This document shows positions 53,401 through 61,818 of a stretch of DNA of 64,000 bases, piece after piece. The notes beneath the pieces were generated by a model. That model was not told the DNA's origin and made no database searches. It saw only the letters and a program-made list of their open reading frames with translations. Positions within the stretch are counted from its first letter, which is position 1; each line of letters opens with the position of its first letter. Source of the stretch: Rhodocyclaceae bacterium (lineage in GTDB: Bacteria > Pseudomonadota > Gammaproteobacteria > Burkholderiales > Rhodocyclaceae); the NCBI GenBank assembly GCA_016721505.1, contig JADKHX010000021.1:1-64000 (forward strand), written 5' to 3'. The position numbers and the translations under genes were made by a program.

Positions 53401-54564
53401 ATGATGGCAAACGCAAGTCTTGAACTCCCCTACCACGACCGTAAGCGCTGGGCATGGTTGTTCTCCTTGCTGGTACCTGGTTTTGTCGGCCTCGGTCCAG
53501 CGCTTTATTTGTGGAGCGGCGAGCCGCTAGTATTGTGGGCGCCGATCGCCTACAACTACTTCATCGTTCCCGTCATTGATTTATTGATGGGCGAAGATCA
53601 AAGCAACCCGCCTGAATCGGCAGTGCCCATGTTGGACGCTGACCCCTACTACCGCTATATCACCTACGCCGCCGTACCGATGATGTGGCTGGCTTTTATT
53701 TTCGCTGCATGGTTTGTGGCGACCTACCCCTTACCGTGGCATGGTGTGCTGGCCGTGATTCTGACGACCGGTGGTATCGGCGGGTTTTGTATCAACATTG
53801 GCCACGAATTGGGACACAAAGTTCCGCACATCGAGCGCTGGTTAGCCAAACTGGTGCTCGCACCAACAGGCTATGGGCACTTCACCGTTGAGCACAATCG
53901 CGGCCATCACATTGAAGTGGCGACACCGGAAGACAGCGCGTCTTCCCGCATGGGCGAGAGTATTTACAAATTCATGCTGCGCGAAGTGCCAGGTGCGTGG
54001 ACGCGCGCCTGGGCGTTGGAAACGCGGCGTCTAAGTTCCTTGGGCTTACCCGCGTGGTCGCTGAAAAACGAAGTGATACAACCATTACTGATGACAGCAG
54101 TTTTGTGGATCGCGCTTTGTCTGTGGTTAGGCTTCACCGTGTTGCCATTCATTTTGGCTGCCTCGCTGTGGTCAAACTTTCAGTTGACCTCAGCAAATTA
54201 CATCGAGCACTACGGTTTGCTACGCGCCAAAGATGCCAAGGGAAATTACGAGCCTTGCCAGCCGCATCATTCGTGGAATAGCAATCACGTGTTTTCGAAC
54301 TGGGCAGTGTTTCATTTACAGCGCCACTCTGATCACCACGCCCATCCTGCGCGGCGCTATCAGTCGCTGCGACATTTTGAACATTTGCCGGAACTACCCA
54401 ATGGCTATTTCGGAATGTTTAGCGCGGCCTACATTCCAGCCTTGTGGTTTCGTTTGATGGATCAAAGATTGGTTGATTTTGTTGGCGGCGACGCGCGGAA
54501 AATCAACTTCGATGCACGGCAACGCGAGCGCTTGATTGAAAAATTTAAGCTGACGGTCGCTTAG
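53401..54564 (+). CDS. alkB: Alkane 1-monooxygenase, integral membrane di-iron type
   Basis: A 387-residue membrane enzyme that hydroxylates n-alkanes at the terminal carbon. The family's His boxes are present: HELGH (135-139), EHNRGHH (164-170) and LQRHSDHHAHP (about 310). NYIEHYGL is the AlkB signature that separates it from desaturases. Six or so transmembrane helices are evident. Rubredoxin and rubredoxin reductase are not adjacent and must lie elsewhere. GGAGG precedes the ATG at 53401. It follows the SIMPL gene after 35 bases. Confidence 0.94.
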   Translation: MMANASLELPYHDRKRWAWLFSLLVPGFVGLGPALYLWSGEPLVLWAPIAYNYFIVPVIDLLMGEDQSNPPESAVPMLDADPYYRYITYAAVPMMWLAFIFAAWFVATYPLPWHGVLAVILTTGGIGGFCINIGHELGHKVPHIERWLAKLVLAPTGYGHFTVEHNRGHHIEVATPEDSASSRMGESIYKFMLREVPGAWTRAWALETRRLSSLGLPAWSLKNEVIQPLLMTAVLWIALCLWLGFTVLPFILAASLWSNFQLTSANYIEHYGLLRAKDAKGNYEPCQPHHSWNSNHVFSNWAVFHLQRHSDHHAHPARRYQSLRHFEHLPELPNGYFGMFSAAYIPALWFRLMDQRLVDFVGGDARKINFDARQRERLIEKFKLTVA

Positions 54565-54566
54565 TT

Positions 54567-54848
54567 TCAAGGCTTTTTCTGCGGCACCTGCACAAAAACT
54601 TCACCCGATTTGATCATACCCAGCTCGTAACGCGCGCGCTCCTCAATTGCTTCGGAGCCGGATTTCAAGTCGCGCACTTCGGCGTCTAATCCTGCGTTGC
54701 GTTGTTCCAATTTTTGATTGGCATCGCGTTGTGCGGTGAGCTGATTGTCGTAGTCCCAGACCAACAACCAGCCCCCTTTGCCAAACCATAGTGGGTATTG
54801 CAGCAAGGCAATCAGCGCCACCAGCGCCCAAGTTGGCCAAGATTTCAT
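54567..54848 (-). CDS. ftsB: Cell division protein FtsB
   Basis: A 93-residue bitopic divisome protein. It has a short cytoplasmic start, one transmembrane helix (LVALIALLQYPLWF) and a periplasmic coiled coil (LTAQRDANQKLEQRNAGLDAEV), then RARYELGMIKSGEVFVQV, the FtsB C-terminal signature. It links FtsL and FtsQ at the division site. Location directly after eno is conserved. Confidence 0.95.
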   Translation of the reverse strand: MKSWPTWALVALIALLQYPLWFGKGGWLLVWDYDNQLTAQRDANQKLEQRNAGLDAEVRDLKSGSEAIEERARYELGMIKSGEVFVQVPQKKP

Positions 54849-54871
54849 GGCCGAACTAACCTAACCGCAAC

Positions 54872-56158
54872 CTAGCCGCGCAAGTTGTAAAACGCGTCGC
54901 GACCCGGATAACTGGCGCTATCGCCGAGGTCTTCTTCGATGCGCAGCAGTTGATTGTATTTAGCGATGCGATCCGAGCGGCTAAGCGACCCAGTTTTGAT
55001 TTGCAGCGCATTTAAGCCGACCGCTATATCAGCAATCGTAGAATCTTCTGTCTCACCCGAACGATGCGAGATAACACAGGTATAGCCCGCGCGTTTGGCC
55101 ATTTCAACAGCAGCGAAAGTTTCGGTCAGCGTGCCAATCTGATTTATCTTTATCAAGATTGAATTGGCAATACCTTTTTGTATGCCTTCGCGGAGAATCT
55201 TTGGATTGGTGACAAACAAATCGTCACCAACAATTTGTACTGATTTGCCGAGCTTATCAGTCAGCAATTTCCAACCGTCCCAATCACTTTCACCCATGCC
55301 ATCTTCGATACTGATGATGGGGAATTTAGCAGCTAGCGTAGCCAAATAATCGACCATGCCACTCGGTGTTAGCTCAAGTTTTTCCGAGGCCAAGTGGTAT
55401 TTGCCGTCCTTGAAAAACTCAGAGCTGGCACAATCGAGCGCGAGTACCACGTCTTGCCCCGGCGTATAGCCCGCCGATTCAATCGCGCGCAAAATCATTT
55501 CGATGGCCTCATCGTTGCCGGCAACATTCGGCGCAAAACCGCCTTCGTCGCCAACAGTGGTTGGATACCCTTTTTTATCCACCAATTTTTTCAGATGATG
55601 GAAAACTTCGGTGCCACAGCGCAGCGCTTCGCGAAAACTTCTTGCGCCCACCGGCAAGATCATGAATTCCTGAATGTCCAAATTGTTGTTGGCGTGTGCG
55701 CCACCGTTAATCACATTCATCATCGGCACTGGCATTTGCATCGGGCCGCTGCCACCGAAATAGCGATACAGCGGTAGACCGGTTTCCTCAGCCGCAGCTT
55801 TGGCCACGGCCATCGACACTGCCAGCATGGCGTTTGCGCCGAGGCGCGATTTGTTCTCGGTGCCATCCAGATCAATCAAACAATTGTCGATGAACGATTG
55901 CTCCTCGGCGTCGAGGCCGATGATGGCTTCGGAAATTTCGGTGTTGATATTCTCCACTGCTTGCAACACACCCTTGCCCATATAGCGTGCAGCGTCACCG
56001 TCACGCAGCTCGATGGCTTCGCGTGAGCCGGTGGATGCGCCGGACGGCACAGCAGCGCGCCCCATGGAGCCGGATTCCAGCAACACATCAGCTTCGACGG
56101 TGGGATTGCCACGTGAATCCAAAATTTCGCGGGCGACGACATCGACAATTGCACTCAT
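54872..56158 (-). CDS. eno: Enolase
   Basis: A 428-residue glycolytic enzyme that interconverts 2-phosphoglycerate and phosphoenolpyruvate. It opens with IVDVVAREILDSRGNPTVEADV and GAIPSGAST-like AAVPSGASTG. VGDEGGFAPN, LALDCASSEF and SIEDGMGESDWDGW carry metal ligands, and ILIKINQIGTLTET and SHRSGETEDS the catalytic Lys and the signature. GGAG precedes the ATG. In bacteria it is also part of the RNA degradosome. Confidence 0.98.
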   Translation of the reverse strand: MSAIVDVVAREILDSRGNPTVEADVLLESGSMGRAAVPSGASTGSREAIELRDGDAARYMGKGVLQAVENINTEISEAIIGLDAEEQSFIDNCLIDLDGTENKSRLGANAMLAVSMAVAKAAAEETGLPLYRYFGGSGPMQMPVPMMNVINGGAHANNNLDIQEFMILPVGARSFREALRCGTEVFHHLKKLVDKKGYPTTVGDEGGFAPNVAGNDEAIEMILRAIESAGYTPGQDVVLALDCASSEFFKDGKYHLASEKLELTPSGMVDYLATLAAKFPIISIEDGMGESDWDGWKLLTDKLGKSVQIVGDDLFVTNPKILREGIQKGIANSILIKINQIGTLTETFAAVEMAKRAGYTCVISHRSGETEDSTIADIAVGLNALQIKTGSLSRSDRIAKYNQLLRIEEDLGDSASYPGRDAFYNLRG

Positions 56159-56199
56159 GATTTACTCCAATAGCATTTCATAAAATTTTTTTCAGAACA

Positions 56200-56224
56200 G
56201 CGGCGTGTCACCAGCACCAACTGC
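56200..56224 (-). repeat. Dispersed repeat, short form (copy 15)
   Basis: GCGGCGTGTCACCAGCACCAACTGC, in the gap between kdsA and eno, six bases from the kdsA stop codon. Confidence 0.82.
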
Positions 56225-56229
56225 CAAAC

Positions 56230-57066
56230 TCACAGTTGACTACCGAACCCACGCCGCTTAACCACCGCATCCAGCTCCAACAATGTTTCCAACAATTCTT
56301 TCATGTGACCCAAGGGCCAAGCGTTTGGTCCATCTGACAATGCCACCGCCGGATTCGGGTGCGTTTCCATAAACAAACCGGAAACCCCCACCGCCACCGC
56401 GGCGCGCGCCAACACCGGCACGAACTCACGCTGACCGCCCGAGGTCGTGCCCTGCCCGCCCGGCAACTGCACCGAATGCGTGGCGTCGAACACCACCGGG
56501 CAATTACTCTCGCGCATGATGGCGAGGCTACGCATATCGGATACCAGATTGTTATAGCCAAATGAAGCGCCACGCTCGCAAACCATGATGTTGTCCGCGC
56601 CGTTATTGACTTCGCGCGCTTTGGCAACAACATGTTTCATATCACCTGGCGCCAGGAACTGTCCCTTCTTGATATTCACCGGCTTGCCAGCGGCCGCGCA
56701 GGCTTGAATAAAGTCTGTTTGGCGGCACAAAAACGCCGGCGTTTGCAATACATCGACGACACTGGCAACGGTAAAAATTTCATCCTCGGCATGCACATCG
56801 GTAAGTACCGGTACACCGATCTGACGTTTTACTTCAGCAAGAATCCGCAAACCCTCTTCCATGCCATGACCACGAAAAGAGTTGCCCGAACTCCGATTGG
56901 CTTTATCGTAAGACGCTTTGAAAATGTAGTTGATGCCGACCGCTAATGTAATTTCCTTCATCTGCCCGGCGACATCCACACACAGCGCCTCTGATTCGGC
57001 CACGCAGGGGCCGGCAATCAAAAATATCGGCTGGTCTAATCCAACTTGGAAGTTGCACAGCTTCAT
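56230..57066 (-). CDS. kdsA: 3-deoxy-8-phosphooctulonate synthase
   Basis: A 278-residue enzyme that condenses arabinose-5-phosphate with phosphoenolpyruvate to KDO-8-phosphate for lipopolysaccharide. FLIAGPCVAESE, FKASYDKANRSS, VLTDVHAEDE, CRQTDFI, NIKKGQFLAP and FDATHSVQLPGG are its signatures. The ATG overlaps the pyrG stop by four bases (ATGA), so the genes are coupled. Confidence 0.98.
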   Translation of the reverse strand: MKLCNFQVGLDQPIFLIAGPCVAESEALCVDVAGQMKEITLAVGINYIFKASYDKANRSSGNSFRGHGMEEGLRILAEVKRQIGVPVLTDVHAEDEIFTVASVVDVLQTPAFLCRQTDFIQACAAAGKPVNIKKGQFLAPGDMKHVVAKAREVNNGADNIMVCERGASFGYNNLVSDMRSLAIMRESNCPVVFDATHSVQLPGGQGTTSGGQREFVPVLARAAVAVGVSGLFMETHPNPAVALSDGPNAWPLGHMKELLETLLELDAVVKRRGFGSQL

Positions 57067-58697
57067 AGCTTAAGCCCTTGTCTAGCCAGCGCCGCCTTGA
57101 CGTAGGCGATGAACAATGGATGTCCGTTGCGTGGATTCGAGGTGAATTCCGGATGGAATTGCACGCCGACAAACCACGGATGCATGGTGCTGGGCAACTC
57201 CATGATCTCGGGCAAATTTTCAGTCGGTGTCCGTGCGCTGATCACCATGCCAGCGGCTTCCAGTTTCGGCACATAGACGTTGTTCACTTCGTAGCGATGG
57301 CGATGACGCTCGTTGACCTCGTTGCAATAAATTTTTGCCGCGAGCGTGCCGGGCTTGATCGGACAACGCTGCGCACCGAGACGCATGGTGCCGCCCAAAT
57401 CTGAGCTGGCGTCGCGTTGTTCGACCCGCCCTTCTCTATCCAGCCATTCGGTAATCAAGGCGACGACCGGATGCGGTGTATTTGGCTCAAATTCGGTACT
57501 GTTGGCAGCGTCGAGCTTGGCCACATTGCGTGAAAACTCAATGGTGGCTAATTGCATGCCAAGACAAATTCCAAGGTAGGGGACTTTGTTTTCGCGAGCA
57601 TATTTAATCGCCGCAATTTTGCCCTCGGTGCCGCGTTTGCCAAATCCACCAGGAACCAAAATCGCATCCATTTTTTCCAGCGATGCACAGCCGTTGGTCT
57701 CCAATTCTTCGGAGTCAACAAAGTTAATCTTGACCCGACTTGAAGTATGCATCCCAGCGTGAATCAAAGCCTCAGTCAGAGATTTGTAGGATTCAGTGAG
57801 ATCAACATATTTGCCGACGAACGCAATATTCACTTCGTGCGTGGGGTGTTCGAGCGAATCAACGAGGCGTTTCCACACTGACAAATCGGCGGCACGGGCG
57901 AGGATATCGAGTTTGCGGCAAACAATTCCGTCAAGCATTTGTTCATGCAGCATGCCGGGGATTTTGTAAATACTGTCGGCATCAAGCGCCGAAATTACCG
58001 CTTCAATTTGAACATTGGTGAACAAGGCAATCTTGGCCTTTTCATCCGGCGGAATTTCGCGATCTGCACGGCAAAGCAAGATGTCGGGCTGGATACCAAT
58101 TTCGCGCAATTCTTTCACCGAGTGCTGAGTCGGCTTGGTTTTCAGCTCGCCTGCGGTGGGGATATAAGGGACTAAGGTGAGATGGATAAAACAGGCATTG
58201 TTGCGGCCTTCCTGTATCCCCATTTGGCGTATCGCTTCAAGGAACGGCAGTGATTCAATGTCACCTACCGTACCGCCGACTTCAACGATCGCAACATCCG
58301 CCCCTTCTGCGCCACGCTTTATGTACAACTTGATTTCATCGGTGATATGCGGAATGACTTGCACGGTCTTGCCCAGGTATTCGCCGCGCCTTTCCTTTTT
58401 AATCACCGCTTCGTAAATTTGACCGGTGGTAAAGTTATTTCGCCGTCCCATCTTGGCGCTGGTGAAACGCTCGTAATGTCCGAGATCCAGGTCAGTTTCG
58501 GCACCGTCCTCAGTGACGAAAACTTCACCGTGTTGAAACGGCGACATGGTGCCCGGATCAACGTTGATATAAGGGTCGAGTTTGATATGCGTGACGGTAA
58601 TCCCGCGCGACTCAAGAATGGCGCCAAGACTGGCAGCCGCAATGCCTTTGCCCAAACTGGACACGACACCGCCGGTAACAAAAACGTATTTAGGCAT
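57063..58697 (-). CDS. pyrG: CTP synthase
   Basis: A 544-residue enzyme that aminates UTP to CTP with glutamine. The synthetase domain opens YVFVTGGVVSSLGKGIAAASLG and has KLDPYINVDPGTMSPFQHGEV. The C-terminal class I glutamine amidotransferase has YLGICLGMQLA with the nucleophilic Cys, and VQFHPEF with the catalytic His. The ATG at 58697 is fixed by the conserved MPKYVFVTGG; an earlier in-frame codon is not supported. Confidence 0.98.
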   Translation of the reverse strand: MPKYVFVTGGVVSSLGKGIAAASLGAILESRGITVTHIKLDPYINVDPGTMSPFQHGEVFVTEDGAETDLDLGHYERFTSAKMGRRNNFTTGQIYEAVIKKERRGEYLGKTVQVIPHITDEIKLYIKRGAEGADVAIVEVGGTVGDIESLPFLEAIRQMGIQEGRNNACFIHLTLVPYIPTAGELKTKPTQHSVKELREIGIQPDILLCRADREIPPDEKAKIALFTNVQIEAVISALDADSIYKIPGMLHEQMLDGIVCRKLDILARAADLSVWKRLVDSLEHPTHEVNIAFVGKYVDLTESYKSLTEALIHAGMHTSSRVKINFVDSEELETNGCASLEKMDAILVPGGFGKRGTEGKIAAIKYARENKVPYLGICLGMQLATIEFSRNVAKLDAANSTEFEPNTPHPVVALITEWLDREGRVEQRDASSDLGGTMRLGAQRCPIKPGTLAAKIYCNEVNERHRHRYEVNNVYVPKLEAAGMVISARTPTENLPEIMELPSTMHPWFVGVQFHPEFTSNPRNGHPLFIAYVKAALARQGLKL

Positions 58698-58841
58698 GGG
58701 AATTATTGCAGCGGGAAAGCCGAATGATAGCAAGGAAAATCAGGCCTGCGTTTGGTGTTGTGCGTTTGCCCGCGAACTCACGAGCAAACGCACGCTTGGC
58801 TTCGACTTGGCGTGGCGCGCCGTATCGATTTTCGGCTCAAA

Positions 58842-59576
58842 CTACTTGGCCGATTTTGCTGCCGGACGACGCTTACTCAAACGATCCACCAAGCCGGCGA
58901 GATTACCCAACGAAATCAGATGCGCATGAATTAATCCCAATAGTCCGCTGCTAAATAGCTCGAAAACGACCTCTTTATCCAAGGCGCGCAATTTCTCCTC
59001 ATCAACGACCGACATGCCGTTGAGCCTGAACTGCGTGCCATCATTTAAGCGCGCCACGGAGTCGGCATCGCGGAATAAATCCAGCGCATGCAAGCGGGTG
59101 CAAATTGCTTCAGTCGCCATTGCACCTTGTTGAAAATCACGCATGAAATTCAGTGCGTGTTCAAGTTGTTTAGTGGGCTTGCCATCAGCGAACAATGGTT
59201 CGCCGACCTTTTCATCAAAGCACGAAGCTTCGGAATCGATGCACACCACCATTTGACCTTCTTCGCCTTTGCCCGGCACAAACGGGTAACGCCGGACAAA
59301 CGCAGGAATGTAGCGCGCATCCCACTTGCCGAGGTTATCAACAAATAAATTCTCAGCCTCTCGCAAACCGATCAATGCCACCGGAACCAATCCGGTTTCG
59401 CCGCGCACAAACACGATGGGATATTCACGTGCGCAGTCACCAAACTCGCTGGCCAAAAGTGGTACCGAATTGACTTTGGCGGCGTAGCGAAAATTGGTAA
59501 TTTGCTTGACGCGCAAACTGCCATGGGCTTGGTCGCTAAGTGCAACTACATTTTCGTAAAACAATAGTTCAGACAT
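58842..59576 (-). CDS. SapC-family protein
   Basis: A 244-residue protein. YAAKVNSVPLLASEFGDCAREYPIVFV is the SapC hallmark, followed by WDARYIPAFVRRYPFV and CIDSEASCFDE. The name comes from a Campylobacter surface-layer locus, but members are widespread and their function is unresolved. There is no signal peptide or membrane segment. It ends with a basic tail (KRRPAAKSAK). Confidence 0.85.
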   Translation of the reverse strand: MSELLFYENVVALSDQAHGSLRVKQITNFRYAAKVNSVPLLASEFGDCAREYPIVFVRGETGLVPVALIGLREAENLFVDNLGKWDARYIPAFVRRYPFVPGKGEEGQMVVCIDSEASCFDEKVGEPLFADGKPTKQLEHALNFMRDFQQGAMATEAICTRLHALDLFRDADSVARLNDGTQFRLNGMSVVDEEKLRALDKEVVFELFSSGLLGLIHAHLISLGNLAGLVDRLSKRRPAAKSAK

Positions 59577-59597
59577 TTGCTTCTCCTATAAAACTTT

Positions 59598-60461
59598 CTA
59601 CAAATTTCCAGAATTGATAATTCTTTCACAACGCGGCAAAAGCCACGCGAATAATTCATTCATCACCGCCACACGATCAATATCATTGAGCGTCTCGTGC
59701 ATGCTACCCGTCCACAAGCGTAACGCACGATCCGAACCACCCCATGCCGCATGAAACGCTTGACTACCTTCTGGGGAGGTCAGTGTATCTGCAGTGCCAT
59801 GGAATACATACAGGGGCAGCGTCAATGTGCTCGCAGCAGCTAGATTAGTCGGCATTACCGCCAGCACTTGCGCACCCGTCCGGGCCGGCGGTGCGCGCAA
59901 ACAAACTAGTGGATCGTCTCGATAACGTGCGACTTCGCTGGCAATACTGCTAATCAAATTGGCGTCGAGTGCTTGCGCGCGCAAGCGTGGCAACCAACGA
60001 GAAATGAGTGGCGCCAGTTTGACCAACAACGCTGGTGTGCCTGGGCCAATTTTTAGCGCCGCTGATGAAAGCACCAAGCCGTGCAAGCTACGCGTTTGTT
60101 CGGTGCGTTGCGAGACCCAGCGCACCGCAATCGCCCCGCCCAAGCTATGCCCCATCAAAAATAAGGGGCAAGGTGCCGCTGACAGACTGACGGTCTCCAT
60201 TAAGGCATCGACATCAAGCAAATAGTCATCAAAGCTATTAACCCATAAGGCTTCGCCAGGCGAGCGGCCATGACCACGCAGATCAATCGCGAAGACTCCT
60301 AGACCTGCGGCGCTGGCATTTTTTGCGAAGTCGTCATAACGGCCGGAATGTTCCGCCAAGCCATGCACCAGCACAATAATGCCGCGTGCTTGCTGTGGCA
60401 TCCAAGATTGCCCAAACAAACGCAATCCGTCTTTGGTGATGACAGAAAATTCTGCGTGCAA
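59598..60461 (-). CDS. Alpha/beta hydrolase, monoacylglycerol-lipase-like
   Basis: A 287-residue serine hydrolase of the lysophospholipase/Hydrolase_4 type. VLVHGLAEHSGRYDDFA, AIDLRGHGRS and the nucleophile elbow GHSLGG are characteristic, FHGTADTLT carries the acid and GSMHETLND the His. It probably cleaves monoacylglycerols or lysophospholipids. The TTG at 60461 is used: GGAAAG precedes it and the nearby ATG is out of frame. Confidence 0.85.
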   Translation of the reverse strand: MHAEFSVITKDGLRLFGQSWMPQQARGIIVLVHGLAEHSGRYDDFAKNASAAGLGVFAIDLRGHGRSPGEALWVNSFDDYLLDVDALMETVSLSAAPCPLFLMGHSLGGAIAVRWVSQRTEQTRSLHGLVLSSAALKIGPGTPALLVKLAPLISRWLPRLRAQALDANLISSIASEVARYRDDPLVCLRAPPARTGAQVLAVMPTNLAAASTLTLPLYVFHGTADTLTSPEGSQAFHAAWGGSDRALRLWTGSMHETLNDIDRVAVMNELFAWLLPRCERIINSGNL

Positions 60462-60484
60462 AAATTACTTTCCATGAATTTGAC

Positions 60485-61666
60485 TTAGTTCGCGAAGGCC
60501 GCAATGTCAGTTTGCGCGCGTCCTAATATCAGCGCATGAACATCGTGGGTACCTTCATAGGTATTTACCACTTCCAGATTCAACATGTGGCGAATCACGC
60601 CGTATTCATCCGAGATACCATTGCCACCGTGCATATCGCGCGCCATCCGTGCAATATCGAGTGCTTTGCCGCAGGAATTACGTTTCATTATCGAAGTGAT
60701 TTCCGGCGCGGCGTTGCCTTCATCTTTCAAACGGCCGAGTCGCAGGCAGCCTTGCAAGCCAAGCGCAATTTCTGTCTGCATGTCGGCTAATTTTTTCTGT
60801 ATCAATTGATTGGCTGCAAGCGGGCGACCAAATTGCGTTCTGTCCATTACATACTGCCGCGCACGATGCCAGCAGTCCTCGGCAGCGCCTAGTGCACCCC
60901 AAGCGATGCCATAGCGGGCGGAATTCAAACAGGTAAATGGGCCTTTTAGTCCGCTCACGTTTGGTAGTTCATTTTCATCAGGGACAAACACCTCATCCAT
61001 CACTATTTCGCCAGTGATTGAGGCACGCAAACCCATCTTGCCGTGAATGGCCGGGGCCGACAAACCCTTCATGCCACGTTCCAAAATGTAGCCGCGAATT
61101 TTGCCTTCGTCATTCTTTGCCCAAACCACAAATACATCGGCAATCGGGCTATTGCTAATCCACATTTTGGCGCCAGAAACGGAGAATCCGCCGGGTACTT
61201 TTTTCGCCCGTGTAATCATTGAGCCGGGGTCAGAGCCATGATTCGGCTCTGTCAATCCAAAGCAACCTATCCATTCACCAGTCGCTAACTTGGGCAAGTA
61301 TTTTTGTTTCTGCGCCTCAGAACCAAATTCAAAAATCGGCACCATGACCAATGAGCTTTGCACGCTCATCATCGAGCGATACCCAGAATCAACGCGTTCG
61401 ACTTCGCGCGCGATCAAGCCGTAACTCACATAGTTAAGACCCGCGCCGCCGTAGGTGGTTGGGATAGTCGTGCCGAGCAAGCCCATCTCGCCCATCTCGC
61501 GGAAAATTGCGGGGTCAGTGGATTCGTTACGAAATGCCAGCAGCACCCGTGGCTGTAATTTGTCCTGACAATAGGCACGCGCCGCATCCATCAGCATGCG
61601 CTCGTCTTCGCTTAGCTGCTGTTCCAGCAGCAGTGGGTCTTGCCAGTGAAATGCTGCATTCGACAA
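60485..61666 (-). CDS. gcdH: Glutaryl-CoA dehydrogenase
   Basis: A 393-residue FAD enzyme that oxidatively decarboxylates glutaryl-CoA to crotonyl-CoA in lysine, tryptophan and aromatic-acid breakdown. YGGAGLNYVSYGLIAREVERVDSGYRS, CFGLTEPNHGSDPGSM and VVNTYEGTHDVHALILGR are GCDH signatures. The start is TTG at 61666 with AAGGAG seven bases upstream. The frame continues upstream through a long dispersed repeat, which must be non-coding here. Electrons go to ETF, encoded at 17.8-19.5 kb. Confidence 0.93.
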   Translation of the reverse strand: MSNAAFHWQDPLLLEQQLSEDERMLMDAARAYCQDKLQPRVLLAFRNESTDPAIFREMGEMGLLGTTIPTTYGGAGLNYVSYGLIAREVERVDSGYRSMMSVQSSLVMVPIFEFGSEAQKQKYLPKLATGEWIGCFGLTEPNHGSDPGSMITRAKKVPGGFSVSGAKMWISNSPIADVFVVWAKNDEGKIRGYILERGMKGLSAPAIHGKMGLRASITGEIVMDEVFVPDENELPNVSGLKGPFTCLNSARYGIAWGALGAAEDCWHRARQYVMDRTQFGRPLAANQLIQKKLADMQTEIALGLQGCLRLGRLKDEGNAAPEITSIMKRNSCGKALDIARMARDMHGGNGISDEYGVIRHMLNLEVVNTYEGTHDVHALILGRAQTDIAAFAN

Positions 61667-61680
61667 TTCGATCTCCTTTG

Positions 61681-61782
61681 TCAGTTGGTGCTGATGAAAC
61701 AAATACAAAACCAAAAACAACCAGCGACAAGGCGGTCGCGCAAAAAACGCGCTCTGCGCCGTCGCGTGTGACCACACGCCGT
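61681..61782 (+). repeat. Dispersed repeat, long form (copy 16)
   Basis: It begins TCAGTTGGTGCTGATGAAAC, contains GACAAGGCGGTCGCGCAAAA and CTGCGCCGTCGCG, and ends with the small hairpin CGTGTG AC CACACG, then CCGT. It lies between the divergent gcdH and quinone oxidoreductase genes. Confidence 0.88.
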
Positions 61783-61818
61783 TAAACTAAGCCATGAATT
61801 TTAGTTGAGGATACAGCG

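Noticed and set aside
61667..61777. N-terminal extension of glutaryl-CoA dehydrogenase through the repeat
   Set aside because: The TTG at 61666 has a good ribosome site and gives the family length. The extra residues come from the non-coding repeat.
61681..61782. Long repeat as a classical inverted-repeat transposon or MITE
   Set aside because: The two ends are not inverted repeats of each other and no target-site duplication is obvious, so a standard terminal-inverted-repeat element is not supported.
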